DNA from: Bordetella parapertussis
GTDB taxonomy: Bacteria > Pseudomonadota > Gammaproteobacteria > Burkholderiales > Burkholderiaceae_C
Length of the DNA stretch: 64,000 nt
Assembly: GCA_945878355.1 (NCBI GenBank)
Contig: CAMCTC010000010.1
Coordinates: 16,560-80,559, forward strand
Reading direction: 5' to 3'
The notes under the pieces are model-generated. The model was not told the origin of the DNA and ran no database searches. It was given only the letters and a program-made list of their open reading frames with translations. The stretch's first letter is position 1; every line of letters starts with the position of its first letter. The translations under genes and the position numbers were made by a program. This document shows, one piece after another, positions 18,374 to 27,802 of this stretch.

Positions 18374-19719
18374 ACGACCACGACGAAACAACTCAGTCCG
18401 CTCGACAGTCCTCGAGCGCTGGCCGGCGGGGGGGCGTTGGCGACCTGCCGGTCGCGCTGTTCCTGCCCTGCGCGGCCGGCGCCGAACCCTTGCTGGTCGA
18501 CGAGGTCGGCCGCATTCTGGGCGCCGACACCCAGCTGCAGGTCGACCGCGGCGGCTTGCAGGTGATGACCGACGCCCTGGGCGCGATGCGGCTCAACCTT
18601 GAGAGTCGGTTGGCCCAGCGCGTGCTGTGGCCACTCGCCCATGGGCCGTACGAGAACGAACAAGACCTCTACGCGCTGGCCAGAACCGTCGCCTGGGGCG
18701 ACTGGATCACCCCGGCGCAGACCTTTCGCATCGACACCAGCGCGCAGCGCTCGCCGCTGCACAGCCTGAACTTCGCAACGCTGCGGGTCAAGGACGCGGT
18801 CTGCGACGTGGTCCGTGACGCCACCGGCGAGCGGCCCAGCATCGACACCAGATTTCCCGATCTGCCGCTGACATTGCACCTGTCGCCCACGCACGCCACG
18901 CTCTACGCAGACACCTCGGGCGAAGCACTGTTCAAGCGCGGCTGGCGCGATGCGCAAGGCCTGAAGGGCGAAGCGCCGTTGAAGGAAACCCTGGCTGCAG
19001 CGATGCTGGCAGCCGCCGGCTGGCAGGGTCGTGCCGAGGACGGTCCATTGTTCGACCCCTGCTGCGGCGCCGGCACGATCGCGATCGAAGCTGCGCAGAT
19101 CGCCTGCGGCATCGCACCCGGCTTGCAGCGGCGTTTCGCGTTCGAGAAGATGCTGCCCTTCCGTGCGCACCAGAACAGTTGGTCGCGGATGAAGGACGCG
19201 GCGCGTGCCAGGCAGCATGCGCCTGAGGTGCAGATTTTCGCCGGCGACGTGTCGTTCCGCATGACCGACTTCGCGCAGCGCAATGCCGACCGCGCCGGTG
19301 TGGCCAGCGCGATCGACTTCAAGACCGCCGACGCTCTGCAGCGAATGCCGCCAGCGCCCAGTGGCCTGATGGTGATCAACCCGCCTTATGGTGAGCGCAT
19401 CGCACCGATGGGTTCGCGCGCCGGCGAACGCTTCAATCCCAGCGACCGCGGCCAGCCCAGGCCGACGCGCGAAGGCTTCGAGGGCGGCAGCAGTCCGACC
19501 GAGTTCTTCAGCCAACTCGCCAGCCACTGGAAGCGCCATTACGCCGGTTGGACTGCCTGGGTGCTGAGCCCTGACATGAAGCTGCCGCAAGCGCTTCGAT
19601 TGAAGGAAAACCGGCGTGTGCCGATGTGGAACGGACCGATCGAATGCCGGCTGTTCCGCTTCGAGCTGATCGCCGGATCGGCAAGGCAGACGGACGCTGT
19701 CGCGCCGACATTGCGGTGA
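18370..19719 (+). CDS. THUMP-domain 23S rRNA guanine-N2 methyltransferase (RlmL/RlmK N-terminal type)
   Basis: 449 residues. A THUMP-like RNA-binding region (about 55-165) precedes a Rossmann methyltransferase with the SAM motif FDPCCGAGTIAIEA (about 230) and the catalytic NPPYGER (about 337), as in N2-guanine methyltransferases such as the RlmL half of E. coli RlmKL. The likely substrate is 23S rRNA G2445, by homology. It overlaps rpoN by ATGA. Its last about 90 codons are almost identical to a second copy at 20987-21260. Beyond the shared part the C-terminus here (QTDAVAPTLR) differs from that copy (GKLDAD), so the present tail may have been created by the rearrangement. Confidence 0.87.
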   Translation: MNDHDETTQSARQSSSAGRRGGVGDLPVALFLPCAAGAEPLLVDEVGRILGADTQLQVDRGGLQVMTDALGAMRLNLESRLAQRVLWPLAHGPYENEQDLYALARTVAWGDWITPAQTFRIDTSAQRSPLHSLNFATLRVKDAVCDVVRDATGERPSIDTRFPDLPLTLHLSPTHATLYADTSGEALFKRGWRDAQGLKGEAPLKETLAAAMLAAAGWQGRAEDGPLFDPCCGAGTIAIEAAQIACGIAPGLQRRFAFEKMLPFRAHQNSWSRMKDAARARQHAPEVQIFAGDVSFRMTDFAQRNADRAGVASAIDFKTADALQRMPPAPSGLMVINPPYGERIAPMGSRAGERFNPSDRGQPRPTREGFEGGSSPTEFFSQLASHWKRHYAGWTAWVLSPDMKLPQALRLKENRRVPMWNGPIECRLFRFELIAGSARQTDAVAPTLR

Positions 19720-19832
19720 AGCGCTTGCGTAGCGAGCCCTGAATGGCGCACCCAGGCGAGCTTGGCGCATTGATCGAGAATGTTGCGCAAGGCTTGGCCA
19801 GGCGAACTTCTCTCATCGCAACCGGTTAACCC

Positions 19833-19967
19833 ATGCATCGCCAATTCAACGATTCCCAAGGACTAGCGGCTCGTCGAACCGTGCGGCTGGATTTCGACGA
19901 CGGTAACTTTGTGCCGCGCTCGCCCGAGTCGCTCAAGCCCTATGTGCGCTGGATCGGGACGCTGTGA
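19833..19967 (+). CDS. Short ORF, possible gene fragment (44 residues)
   Basis: ATG 19833 to TGA 19967. The later part (RRTVRLDFDDGNFVPRSPES then LKPYVRWIGTL) looks like real protein rather than random translation. It lies in a lower-GC stretch between the methyltransferase and the GT92-like gene. It may be the remnant of a gene brought in with the insertion. No family is recognised, and there is no convincing ribosome-binding site. Confidence 0.3.
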   Translation: MHRQFNDSQGLAARRTVRLDFDDGNFVPRSPESLKPYVRWIGTL

Positions 19968-20077
19968 TTTCGAAATTCAGCCGATTCGCAAGACTGCACT
20001 TTTCAGGAAACCACCAATTAACCAGCACCAGAGCCTGAACATATGTTCGCCAATAGCTCTAAGGTAACATTGAAAAA

Positions 20078-20899
20078 ATGAACATTGCCATCACGTCGAT
20101 TCAGCGAAATCGTGCCCCATGGCTGATGGAGTGGCTGGCATTTCATTTGGTAGTCGGGGTCAGCCGCTTTTTTATGTATACCCACAAGTGCGACGATGGG
20201 AGCACTGAATTGCTGGCGCGGTTGTCGCGGAATTACCCGATCACCGTCCACCCCTTCGATGCGCCGGCGCAGCCTCAACTGATCGCCTACCAGCACGCTT
20301 GGAATACCTACGGCGCCCAGGTCGATTGGATGGCCTTCATCGATGGCGACGAGTTCCTGTTTCCCACCACTACGGCATCGCTGATCGAAGCGCTGGCGCC
20401 TTTCGTCGCTGAACCGGTGTCTGCTCTCGCTGTTTTCTGGATGTGTTATGGCAGCAGTGGCCATGTCGAAGATCCGGGTGGACTTCTACTGGAGCAGTTC
20501 ACGCGACACGCCAGTCTCGACTTCTCGGCCAATCGGCATGTCAAGTCCATCGTCCGTGGCTCGGCAGACCCGATGACGGTCACAGGGTCGCATATTTTCC
20601 CAACCTTGCACGGCACGGTCGACACTCTCCTGCGTCCCATTGACAAGGGGCATATGGCCGAGCTCGAGCCCAGCTATAACGCCTTGCGGATCAACCATTA
20701 CGTCGTCCAATGCCACGACTTTTTCCGTCTCACTAAGCAGACGATGGGCGCAGCTGATGCAGCGGCAGATTTCATTCGACCCGACACCTGGTTCGCAGCC
20801 CACGACCGTAATGAGTGCGATGACGGCGTGCGCTATCGGTTCTTGATCGCAGTGAAGCTGAAACTACGCGAAATGCACGCCTGCCTTGCCGACGGATGA
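20078..20899 (+). CDS. Glycosyltransferase, GT92/GT2-like
   Basis: 273 residues, ATG preceded by TAAGGT about 12 bases upstream. The N-terminus (NIAITSIQRNRAPWLMEWLAFH) and the metal-binding DxD-type motif FIDGDEFLF (about residue 90) match the family 92/DUF23-type glycosyltransferases found in polysaccharide clusters. No transmembrane segment or signal peptide is seen, so it is presumably cytoplasmic, adding a sugar to a surface glycan. Base composition is visibly less GC-rich than its neighbours, and the gene sits alone between two copies of the methyltransferase 3' end, all pointing to acquisition by transfer. Acceptor and donor are unknown. Confidence 0.72.
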   Translation: MNIAITSIQRNRAPWLMEWLAFHLVVGVSRFFMYTHKCDDGSTELLARLSRNYPITVHPFDAPAQPQLIAYQHAWNTYGAQVDWMAFIDGDEFLFPTTTASLIEALAPFVAEPVSALAVFWMCYGSSGHVEDPGGLLLEQFTRHASLDFSANRHVKSIVRGSADPMTVTGSHIFPTLHGTVDTLLRPIDKGHMAELEPSYNALRINHYVVQCHDFFRLTKQTMGAADAAADFIRPDTWFAAHDRNECDDGVRYRFLIAVKLKLREMHACLADG

Positions 20900-20918
20900 G
20901 ACAGACGAAATAGCTCGC

Positions 20919-21280
20919 TCTGCGACGCAGGAACGATCGCGATCAAAAGGATGTTGTGCTTCCACGGGTCGGTTTCAAGACCCCCGACGCGCGCCGGCGA
21001 ACGCTTCAATCCCAGCGACCGCGGCCAGCCCAGGCCGACGCGCGAAGGCTTCGAGGGCGGCAGCAGTCCGACCGAGTTCTTCAGCCAACTCGCCAGCCAC
21101 TGGAAGCGCCATTACGCCGGCTGGACTGCCTGGGTGCTGAGCCCTGACATGAAGCTGCCGCAAGCGCTTCGATTGAAGGAAAACCGGCGTGTGCCGATGT
21201 GGAACGGACCGATCGAATGCCGGCTGTTCCGCTTCGAGCTGATCGCCGGATCGGCACGCGGCAAGCTCGACGCCGACTGA
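20919..21280 (+). pseudogene. Broken partial duplicate of the RlmL-like methyltransferase
   Basis: The last about 275 bp (from about 20987) are almost identical to 19424-19685 of the intact gene, with one clear difference (GGCTGG for GGTTGG). Upstream the similarity continues in decayed form: CDAGTIAI, then RMLCF, correspond to CGAGTIAI and KMLPF of the intact protein with segments missing between. GFKTPDA, in another frame, corresponds to DFKTADA. So this is a copy with internal deletions and a frameshift, fused to a well-preserved 3' end. An ATG at 20951 leaves a 109-residue open frame ending GKLDAD, which lacks the SAM and NPPY motifs and cannot be a methyltransferase. Confidence 0.8.
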
Positions 21281-21467
21281 CCCGCCAGGGCTCGCTGCGC
21301 GCAACAGCAGGCACAGATTCGGCGCGCGCAAAGCCCGGCGCAAAGGCTTTCTAGGGTTTTCACGCGAGCCCGGACAGCGACAGCTGGGGCATGATCAGGA
21401 CCGGGTTTTTATTCACACGACCGACGCGAAAATCCGCTGAGGGTGGGCACCCAGGAGAGCGTCGCGG
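21281..21467. other. Intergenic spacer before the carboxyltransferase operon
   Basis: 187 bases with no convincing ORF. An AT-rich stretch (GGGTTTTTATTCACACG, from about 21402) could hold the promoter for the downstream operon. CAGGAGAGCG lies about ten bases before the ATG at 21468 and is a plausible ribosome-binding site. Confidence 0.4.
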
Positions 21468-23018
21468 ATGAGTTGGCAACCCGAAGTCGATGAATTGCGT
21501 CGCCGCCAGGCGCTGGCCCGTCGGATGGGCGGTCCGGACAAGGTCAAACGCCAACACGATGGCGGCAAACTGACGGTTCGAGAGCGCATCGACGCACTGC
21601 TGGACCCCGGCAGTTTTCACGAGATCGGCTCGGTCGCGGGCAAGGCCAGCTACGACGACGAGGGCAATCTCCTCGACTTCAACGCCAGCAACACGCTGAT
21701 CGGTCGTGGCCGACTCGACGGCCGGCCCATCGTGTTGCAAGGTGATGACTTCACGGTGCGTGGCGGGGCGGCCGATGCTGCCATCTGGGCCAAGTCCGCG
21801 CTGGCCGAACAGATGGCCAACGAACTGCGCCTGCCCATCGTTCGGCTGGTTGACGGCACCGGCGGCGGCGGCTCGGTGAAGTCGCTCGAGGTCGACCAGC
21901 GCACCTATGTGTCGCAGATGATCGGCTGGCAGTTCGTCACCGAGAACATGGGCTTGGTGCCGGTGGTAGGCCTGGCGCTGGGATCGGTCGCCGGTCTGGG
22001 CGCTGCGCGTGTGGCATCTAGCCACTACTCGATGATCGTCAAGGGCAGCGCGCAGATGTTCATCGCCGGCCCACCGTTGGTGGCCCGGGTGGGCGCAGCG
22101 ATAGACAAGGAGACGCTGGGCGGCAGCCACATCCATGCCAGCAATGGCGCGGTAGACGACGAGGTCTCTTCCGAAGCCGAGGCCTTCGCGCGCACCCGCC
22201 AATTCCTGTCCTACCTGCCCACCTCGGTCTATGAGTTGGCCGCGCGCGGTCCGCAGACCGATGACCCAAGTCGGCGCGAAGACTGGCTGATCGAGGCGAT
22301 CCCGCGCGATCGGCGCAAGGTCTACAACGCACGCCGCATCATCGAGGCCGTTGTCGACCAGGGCAGCTTCTTCGAGATCGGCAAGCTGTACGGCCGCTCC
22401 ACCATCACCGGACTGGCCAGGCTAGACGGTTGGCCGGTGGCCTTGCTGGGCAGCGACCCCTACCACTACGGTGGCGCCTGGACTGCGGACAGCGCCATCA
22501 AGGCCGCGCGTCTGGTCGACTTGGCCCAGACCTTTCACCTGCCCATCGTGCAACTGGTCGACATCCCGGGTTTTCTGATTGGGCTGCAGTCGGAGCAGGC
22601 GGCCACGATCCGGCGCGGCGTCACCGCGCTGGCGGCGCTGCACCAAGCCACGGTGCCGATGTGCTCGTTCATTCTGCGCAAGGCCTTCGGTGTGGCTGGC
22701 GCCGTGCAGACCAACGACCGCAAGCTGCACTACCGCTATGCCTGGCCTTCGGGCGACTGGGGTTCGTTGCCGCTTGAAGGCGGGGTTGAGGCGGCTTACC
22801 GCGCCGAACTGGACCAGGCCGAGGACCGGGCCGCGCTGCTCGAGCAGATCACCGCAAGGCTGAACCAGTTCCGGTCACCGTTTCGCACCGCCGAAGCCTT
22901 TCTGGTCGAGGAAATCATCGATCCGCGCGACACCCGTTCGCTGCTGTGCGAGTTCGCCAACCTGGCCGCGCCGCTGCGCCAGGCTGGGCCGACGTCATCG
23001 TTCTTCATGCGACCCTGA
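21468..23018 (+). CDS. Acyl-CoA carboxylase carboxyltransferase (beta) subunit
   Basis: 516 residues, matching propionyl-/methylcrotonyl-type carboxyltransferase subunits with two crotonase-fold halves. The N-half contains GGKLTVRERIDALLDPGSF and the GGGGS acyl-CoA loop near residue 145. The C-half contains YHYGGAWT and VDIPGFLIGLQSEQA near residue 365, and ends EEIIDPRDTRSLL. The family transfers CO2 from biotin to an acyl-CoA. No biotin carboxylase/BCCP alpha subunit occurs in this window, so it needs a partner elsewhere. It is the first gene of a collinear cluster; the next gene starts three bases later. Substrate is unknown: the SEQA sequence after VDIPGF differs from standard PccB/MccB, by memory. 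Confidence 0.9.
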   Translation: MSWQPEVDELRRRQALARRMGGPDKVKRQHDGGKLTVRERIDALLDPGSFHEIGSVAGKASYDDEGNLLDFNASNTLIGRGRLDGRPIVLQGDDFTVRGGAADAAIWAKSALAEQMANELRLPIVRLVDGTGGGGSVKSLEVDQRTYVSQMIGWQFVTENMGLVPVVGLALGSVAGLGAARVASSHYSMIVKGSAQMFIAGPPLVARVGAAIDKETLGGSHIHASNGAVDDEVSSEAEAFARTRQFLSYLPTSVYELAARGPQTDDPSRREDWLIEAIPRDRRKVYNARRIIEAVVDQGSFFEIGKLYGRSTITGLARLDGWPVALLGSDPYHYGGAWTADSAIKAARLVDLAQTFHLPIVQLVDIPGFLIGLQSEQAATIRRGVTALAALHQATVPMCSFILRKAFGVAGAVQTNDRKLHYRYAWPSGDWGSLPLEGGVEAAYRAELDQAEDRAALLEQITARLNQFRSPFRTAEAFLVEEIIDPRDTRSLLCEFANLAAPLRQAGPTSSFFMRP

Positions 23019-23021
23019 CCC

Positions 23022-24113
23022 ATGGACCTGGCTACCCCGACCCAGGCGCCGAATGCGCTTGGCAAAACACCCGAACGCGCGGCACCGTTGCTCGAGGTGC
23101 GCGACCTCAGCATCCACTTCCGCACCGGCTCTGGCGAAGTGCAGGTCACCAACCAGGTCTCGTTCCAGCTGCGAGCCGGCGAGCGGGTCGGTGTGGTCGG
23201 TGAGAGCGGCTGCGGCAAGACCGTCACCGGCCTGTCGCTGCTGCGCTTGCTGCCCAAGCCGCCGCGCAGCCGTGTCACCGGGCAGATCCTGTTCGAGGGG
23301 CGCGACCTGTTGGCGCTGTCCGAGCGCGAGATGCGCGATGTTCGCGGGCGCAGCATCAGCATGATCTTCCAGGAGCCCATGAGTGCGCTCGATCCGGTGT
23401 TCACGATCGGCTACCAGATCGGTGAAACCCTTCGCGCGCACTTCAAGCTGGGCGCCCGCGAGGCGCGAGAGCGTGCGATCGAGGCGCTGGCGTCGGTGGG
23501 CATCCCGCTGCCAGAACGGCGCCACGACGAGTATCCGCATCAGCTGTCCGGCGGCATGCGCCAGCGCGCGATGATCGCCATCGCGCTGGCCTGCGAGCCC
23601 AAGCTGCTGATTGCCGACGAACCGACGACCGCGCTGGACGTGACCGTGCAGGCGCAGATCGTTGACTTGCTGCGCAAGCTCTCCGAGCGCACGGGAACCT
23701 CGCTGCTCTTCATCACGCACGACCTGGGCGTGGTTGCCGAAACCTGCGAGCGGATGATCACGATGTACGCAGGCCAAGTGGTTGAGGACGGCAGCACCGA
23801 CACCGTGCTCAAGCGCCCGCTGCATCCGTACAGCTCGGGTCTGTTGCGATCGATCCCGCGGCTGTCCGAGCGCAAGACCGCGCTGCCGTCGATTCGCGGG
23901 CGTGTGCCTTCGGCGCTGGAGATGCCTGCCGGCTGCCGCTTCGCGCCGCGATGCTCGCACCGCGTCGAGGCCTGTGGCGAGCCCCAGCTGGTGCACGATG
24001 TCGGCGCGCATCGAGTGCGTTGCGGGCGACACCAGTCGCTGGTGCTTCCTGGCGCGGTCGGGTCGGCCAGCCCTGCCGGCGGCCATCCGGCCCAGACCGT
24101 GGGTGTGGCGTGA
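23022..24113 (+). CDS. Oligopeptide-type ABC transporter ATP-binding protein (DppD/OppD)
   Basis: 363 residues. Walker A is [11 protein letters not shown] (about 65), Walker B is [19 protein letters not shown], and the signature is [12 protein letters not shown]. The C-terminal oligopeptide/dipeptide extension with cysteines ([14 protein letters not shown]) is typical of OppD/DppD and may bind an iron-sulfur cluster. It energises import through the permeases encoded at 26840-28678. It starts three bases after the carboxyltransferase stop, and its stop overlaps the next start (TGATG). Confidence 0.94.
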   Translation: MDLATPTQAPNALGKTPERAAPLLEVRDLSIHFRTGSGEVQVTNQVSFQLRAGERVGVVGESGCGKTVTGLSLLRLLPKPPRSRVTGQILFEGRDLLALSEREMRDVRGRSISMIFQEPMSALDPVFTIGYQIGETLRAHFKLGAREARERAIEALASVGIPLPERRHDEYPHQLSGGMRQRAMIAIALACEPKLLIADEPTTALDVTVQAQIVDLLRKLSERTGTSLLFITHDLGVVAETCERMITMYAGQVVEDGSTDTVLKRPLHPYSSGLLRSIPRLSERKTALPSIRGRVPSALEMPAGCRFAPRCSHRVEACGEPQLVHDVGAHRVRCGRHQSLVLPGAVGSASPAGGHPAQTVGVA

Positions 24114-25129
24114 TGGCCGACAGCATGATGGCCTCTCAGGAAAGCGCCGCCGACAAGCTGGTGCAGGTGCAGGACCTGCGCGTTCATTTCCGCACCGGCA
24201 AGGGCCTGGAAACGGTCAAGGCCGTCGATGGCGTGGATTTCGACGTGCGTGCCGGCGAGACCTTCGGCGTCATTGGCGAATCCGGATCCGGCAAGTCCAC
24301 GCTCGGTCGCGCGCTGGTGTGCTTGACCAAGCCCACGGGCGGGCAGCTGTTGCACTCGGGCGTCGACCCGTATTCGCTGTCTTCCAAGGCCTTGAAGAAC
24401 GCGCGCCGCGAGTTCCAGATCATTTTCCAGGACCCGAGTGCGGCGCTCGATCCGCGCATGACGATTCTGCGCAGCGTCCGGCAGCCGCTGGACATCCTCG
24501 GCGATACCGACGCCGCCGAGCGCAGCCGCCTCGCTTTCGAAGCGATCGATCGCGTTGGCCTGCCCGCGGAGTACGCCCAGCGTTATCCGCACGAGTTGTC
24601 AGGTGGCCAGAAGCAACGCGTGAACATCGCGCGTGCGCTCACGCTGCGGCCTCGTCTGATGGTCTGCGACGAGGTGGTGGCTGCGCTGGATGTGTCGATA
24701 CAGGCCGACATCCTGAACCTGTTCTCGGACCTGCAGCGCGAGTTCGGGCTGACCTATGTGTTCATCACGCACGACCTGGGCGTGGTCTCGCACGTGTCGG
24801 ACCGCATCGCGGTGATGTACCTGGGTCGCTTCATGGAGATGGGTCCGGCCGACCAGGTGTCGGCGCGACCGCTACACCCCTACACGCAGGCGCTGCTGTC
24901 GTCCGAGCCGGTGCCGCTGCCCTTGGAGATGCGCACCGACCGGCGCATCATTCTCGAGGGCGAGATCCCCAGCCCGATTTCACCGCCTTCGGGCTGCCGT
25001 TTCCGCACCCGTTGCAGGCATGCGATCGACGATTGCGCGCGAACCGTGCCGCCGTGGCGCGAGATCGAACCCCAGCGATTCATTGCCTGTCATCTCGCCG
25101 AACAGCTGGCAGCGAGTCCCCCCGACTGA
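24113..25129 (+). CDS. Oligopeptide-type ABC transporter ATP-binding protein (DppF/OppF)
   Basis: 338 residues from ATG 24113, which overlaps the previous stop; an in-frame extension to 23951 is rejected because it lies wholly within the dppD-like gene. Walker A is [12 protein letters not shown], the signature is [15 protein letters not shown], and Walker B is [19 protein letters not shown]. The usual DEPVSALD is replaced by DEVVAALD, which keeps the catalytic glutamate. The C-terminal [14 protein letters not shown] oligopeptide domain is present. It pairs with the preceding ATPase in a heterodimeric Opp/Dpp importer. Confidence 0.94.
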   Translation: MADSMMASQESAADKLVQVQDLRVHFRTGKGLETVKAVDGVDFDVRAGETFGVIGESGSGKSTLGRALVCLTKPTGGQLLHSGVDPYSLSSKALKNARREFQIIFQDPSAALDPRMTILRSVRQPLDILGDTDAAERSRLAFEAIDRVGLPAEYAQRYPHELSGGQKQRVNIARALTLRPRLMVCDEVVAALDVSIQADILNLFSDLQREFGLTYVFITHDLGVVSHVSDRIAVMYLGRFMEMGPADQVSARPLHPYTQALLSSEPVPLPLEMRTDRRIILEGEIPSPISPPSGCRFRTRCRHAIDDCARTVPPWREIEPQRFIACHLAEQLAASPPD

Positions 25130-25189
25130 TCGCCGCGCCAGCGCAGCCGTCATCATCCACCGACACAGACTTTTCAAACGAGGAAACCC

Positions 25190-26785
25190 ATGAGCAAGAA
25201 CGAACAACCCGCCAACCTGCTGGCCGGCCTTGAGGGCCAGGCGCTGGATCGCCGGCAAGTCATGGCGCTGATCGCGGGCGCTGCCAGCGCCGCCGGCCTG
25301 TTAGGCAGCGGCAGCGCGCAAGCGCAGGAGACGCCTCGCAAAGGCGGCGTGCTCAAGGTGGCAACGCCCACCAACCCGTCGTCGCTCGACCCGATGACCG
25401 GCCGATCGGGCTACGACCATGTGCAGCTCTACACGATGTTCGACACGCTGTTCGAATGGGACTACCAGACGCTGACGCCCAAACCCGGCCTGGTCAAGGC
25501 CTGGAAGTTCGCCGATCCGAAGACGCTGGTGATGGACCTGGAGCCGGGCGTCACCTTCCACGATGGCTCGCCCTGCGATGCTGCGGCGGTCAAGTTCAAC
25601 CTCGATCGCTTCCGCGGCGACGCGCGCTCGAACATCAAGTCCGACCTCGCGTCGCTCGACACCGTGGATGTGACCGGCCCGCTGCAAGTCACCCTCAAGC
25701 TCAAGGCACCCGACACCTCGCTGGTGCTGGTGCTGTCCGACCGCGCCGGCATGATGTTCTCGCCGACGGCTGCCAAGGCGCAGGGCGCTGAGTCCGACCG
25801 CAAGCCGGTGGGTGCCGGGCCTTGGAAGTTCGTCAGCTGGACCGACAACGAGAAGGTCGTCGTCGCCCGCTACGACAAGTACTGGCGCCCCAACCGGCCG
25901 TACCTCGACGGCATCGAGTTCGCGATCATCACCGACACCAACACCGGGCTGCGCTCGGTGGTGACCGGCCAGAACCAGTTCGCGCATGGACTGGCGCCGC
26001 AGCAGAAAGTGCTCATCGACCGCTCCAAGAACCTCAAGGGGATGGCCACGCCGACCTTGTTCGTTCACCTGTTCTTCCTGAACTACGGCCGAGCGCCGTT
26101 CAACGACGCGCGGGTGCGCCAAGCGATGAACTTCGCGATCGACCGCGACGCGTTCAACAAGGCCACGCAAGGCGGCATTGGCGAGCCGGCGAACACGCTG
26201 CTGCCCAAGGCGCCCTGGGCGCCCGAGGGCGCGCTGGAAAACGCTTACCGATACGACCCGGCGCAAGCGCGCAAGTTGCTCGCCGAAGCCGGCCACAAGG
26301 ATGGACTGGAGATCACCATCATCGCCTGGAACGACCAGCGCTCGGTGCAACGCCAGGAGATCCTGCTCGAGCAGATGGGCAAGGCCGGGTTCAGGCTGAA
26401 GTTCCAGCAGTTCGCGGTCGCCGACGCCACCGCCCAGTTCTTTGGCGCCGACAAGAAGGGCGACGCCTACCTGGCCGCCTGGACCGGGCGCCCGGACCCC
26501 AGCCTGACCTTGCAGCTGATGTTCTCCAAGGACTCGTACTTCAACGCCGGCAAGGCCGATCCGGCGCCGGGCCGTGCCGAGGCGCAGCAGGAGTCGATCG
26601 CGGTCGAGGCTTCGGCCGATCGCAAGAAGGCTTTCTCCAAACTGCAGAAGATCGTCGTCGAGCAGTCGCTCACCGTGCCGATCGTGGTCCAGTACGACCT
26701 GCAGGCCTTGCACGAGAAGGTGCAGGGCTACCAGCCGAACCTGCTGGGCAAGCCGAAGTTCGAGACCGTCTGGCTCAAGCCCTGA
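25190..26785 (+). CDS. ABC transporter periplasmic substrate-binding protein, peptide/nickel family 5
   Basis: 531 residues, SBP_bac_5 family. The N-terminus has a twin-arginine-like export signal (DRRQVMALIAGAASAAGLLG, cleavage near AQAQE). Conserved family blocks follow: LDPMTGRSGYDHVQLYTMFDTLFEW, GAGPWKFVSW, NDARVRQAMNFAIDRDAF near residue 310 and the lobe-closing C-terminus. The ligand may be a peptide, an opine or, given the adjacent CoA ligase and carboxylase genes, an organic acid conjugate; this cannot be decided from sequence. A 60-base gap separates it from the ATPase genes. AACGAGGAAACCC before the ATG is a fair ribosome-binding site. Confidence 0.93.
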   Translation: MSKNEQPANLLAGLEGQALDRRQVMALIAGAASAAGLLGSGSAQAQETPRKGGVLKVATPTNPSSLDPMTGRSGYDHVQLYTMFDTLFEWDYQTLTPKPGLVKAWKFADPKTLVMDLEPGVTFHDGSPCDAAAVKFNLDRFRGDARSNIKSDLASLDTVDVTGPLQVTLKLKAPDTSLVLVLSDRAGMMFSPTAAKAQGAESDRKPVGAGPWKFVSWTDNEKVVVARYDKYWRPNRPYLDGIEFAIITDTNTGLRSVVTGQNQFAHGLAPQQKVLIDRSKNLKGMATPTLFVHLFFLNYGRAPFNDARVRQAMNFAIDRDAFNKATQGGIGEPANTLLPKAPWAPEGALENAYRYDPAQARKLLAEAGHKDGLEITIIAWNDQRSVQRQEILLEQMGKAGFRLKFQQFAVADATAQFFGADKKGDAYLAAWTGRPDPSLTLQLMFSKDSYFNAGKADPAPGRAEAQQESIAVEASADRKKAFSKLQKIVVEQSLTVPIVVQYDLQALHEKVQGYQPNLLGKPKFETVWLKP

Positions 26786-26839
26786 AAACACGCCGCGCTG
26801 GGCGGGTGACCGCCTGGTGCAGCGTCATGTGAGTGCACC

Positions 26840-27799
26840 TTGGATACCAGAAGACGAATTCGCCTCATCGGCAGCCGGGTGCTGCAGATCGCGCCGGTGG
26901 TCGTGCTCGCCACCTTCGTGGTGTTTGGGCTGATGCATCTCGTGCCCGGCGACCCGGCGGTGACGCTGGCCGGTGATTACGCCACCGCGCAGCGCATCGA
27001 AGAGATCCGACACGCTTACGGTTTCGACCGGCCGCTGTTGGTGCAGTACTGGAGTTGGCTGTCCGGCGCGCTGCAGTTCGACCTCGGCAAGTCGCTGCAG
27101 TCGAGCGAACAAGTCTCGTCGATGATCGCGCACCGCTTCCCGAACACGCTGATCGTGGTCGTGATGGCCTTGCTGCTGTCGATGGCCATCGGCGTGCCCT
27201 TCGGCATTCTGGCGGCCACCCGTTCGGGCGGCAGGCTCGACGCCGCGATCACGTCGATCAGCTCGCTCGGCGTGGCGCTGCCCAACTTCTGGCTCGCGCT
27301 GATCCTGGTGGCCACCTTGTCGCTGGGCATGGGATTGTTCCCGGCGACCGGATCGGTGTCGGTGTCCAAGAGTTGGTTCGAAGCGATGCACCATGCCACC
27401 TTGCCGGCCATTGCGCTGGCCGCAGGCGGCATCGCCGAGGTCACGCGCCAGTTGCGCTCGGCCTTGGTCGAGGTGCTGTCCTCGCAGTTCGTTCGGACCT
27501 TGCATGCCAAGGGCCTGTCGCCACTGGCCATCCTGTGGAAGCACGGCTTGAAGAACGTCAGCGTGAACCTGCTCACCGTGCTGGGCCTGCTGGTCAACCG
27601 CATGCTGGGCGCCACCGTCGTCATCGAAGCGGTGTTCGCCATTCCCGGCATGGGCAGCCTGGTCGTGCACGGCGCAGTCGCCAAGGACTTTCCGGTGGTG
27701 CAGGGTGTGGTGCTGACGATGGTGGTGCTGGTGGTCGTGACGAATCTGCTCGTCGACCTGCTGTACACAATGCTCGACCCGCGGGTTGGCAGGGAATAA
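26840..27799 (+). CDS. ABC transporter permease (DppB/OppB type)
   Basis: 319 residues with six predicted transmembrane segments. The N-terminal signature is FGLMHLVPGDPA. The EAA loop region falls around residues 210-235 (RTLHAKGLSPLAILWKHGLKN). The TTG start at 26840 is used because no ATG or GTG exists in frame nearby upstream and the family N-terminus is complete from there. It forms the inner-membrane channel with the next gene, three bases downstream. Confidence 0.92.
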   Translation: MDTRRRIRLIGSRVLQIAPVVVLATFVVFGLMHLVPGDPAVTLAGDYATAQRIEEIRHAYGFDRPLLVQYWSWLSGALQFDLGKSLQSSEQVSSMIAHRFPNTLIVVVMALLLSMAIGVPFGILAATRSGGRLDAAITSISSLGVALPNFWLALILVATLSLGMGLFPATGSVSVSKSWFEAMHHATLPAIALAAGGIAEVTRQLRSALVEVLSSQFVRTLHAKGLSPLAILWKHGLKNVSVNLLTVLGLLVNRMLGATVVIEAVFAIPGMGSLVVHGAVAKDFPVVQGVVLTMVVLVVVTNLLVDLLYTMLDPRVGRE

Positions 27800-27802
27800 G
27801 CG

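Noticed and set aside
19424..21265. The about 275-bp direct repeats considered as transposon ends or long terminal repeats
   Set aside because: They are coding parts of the methyltransferase, no transposase is present, and the decayed upstream similarity fits gene duplication better.
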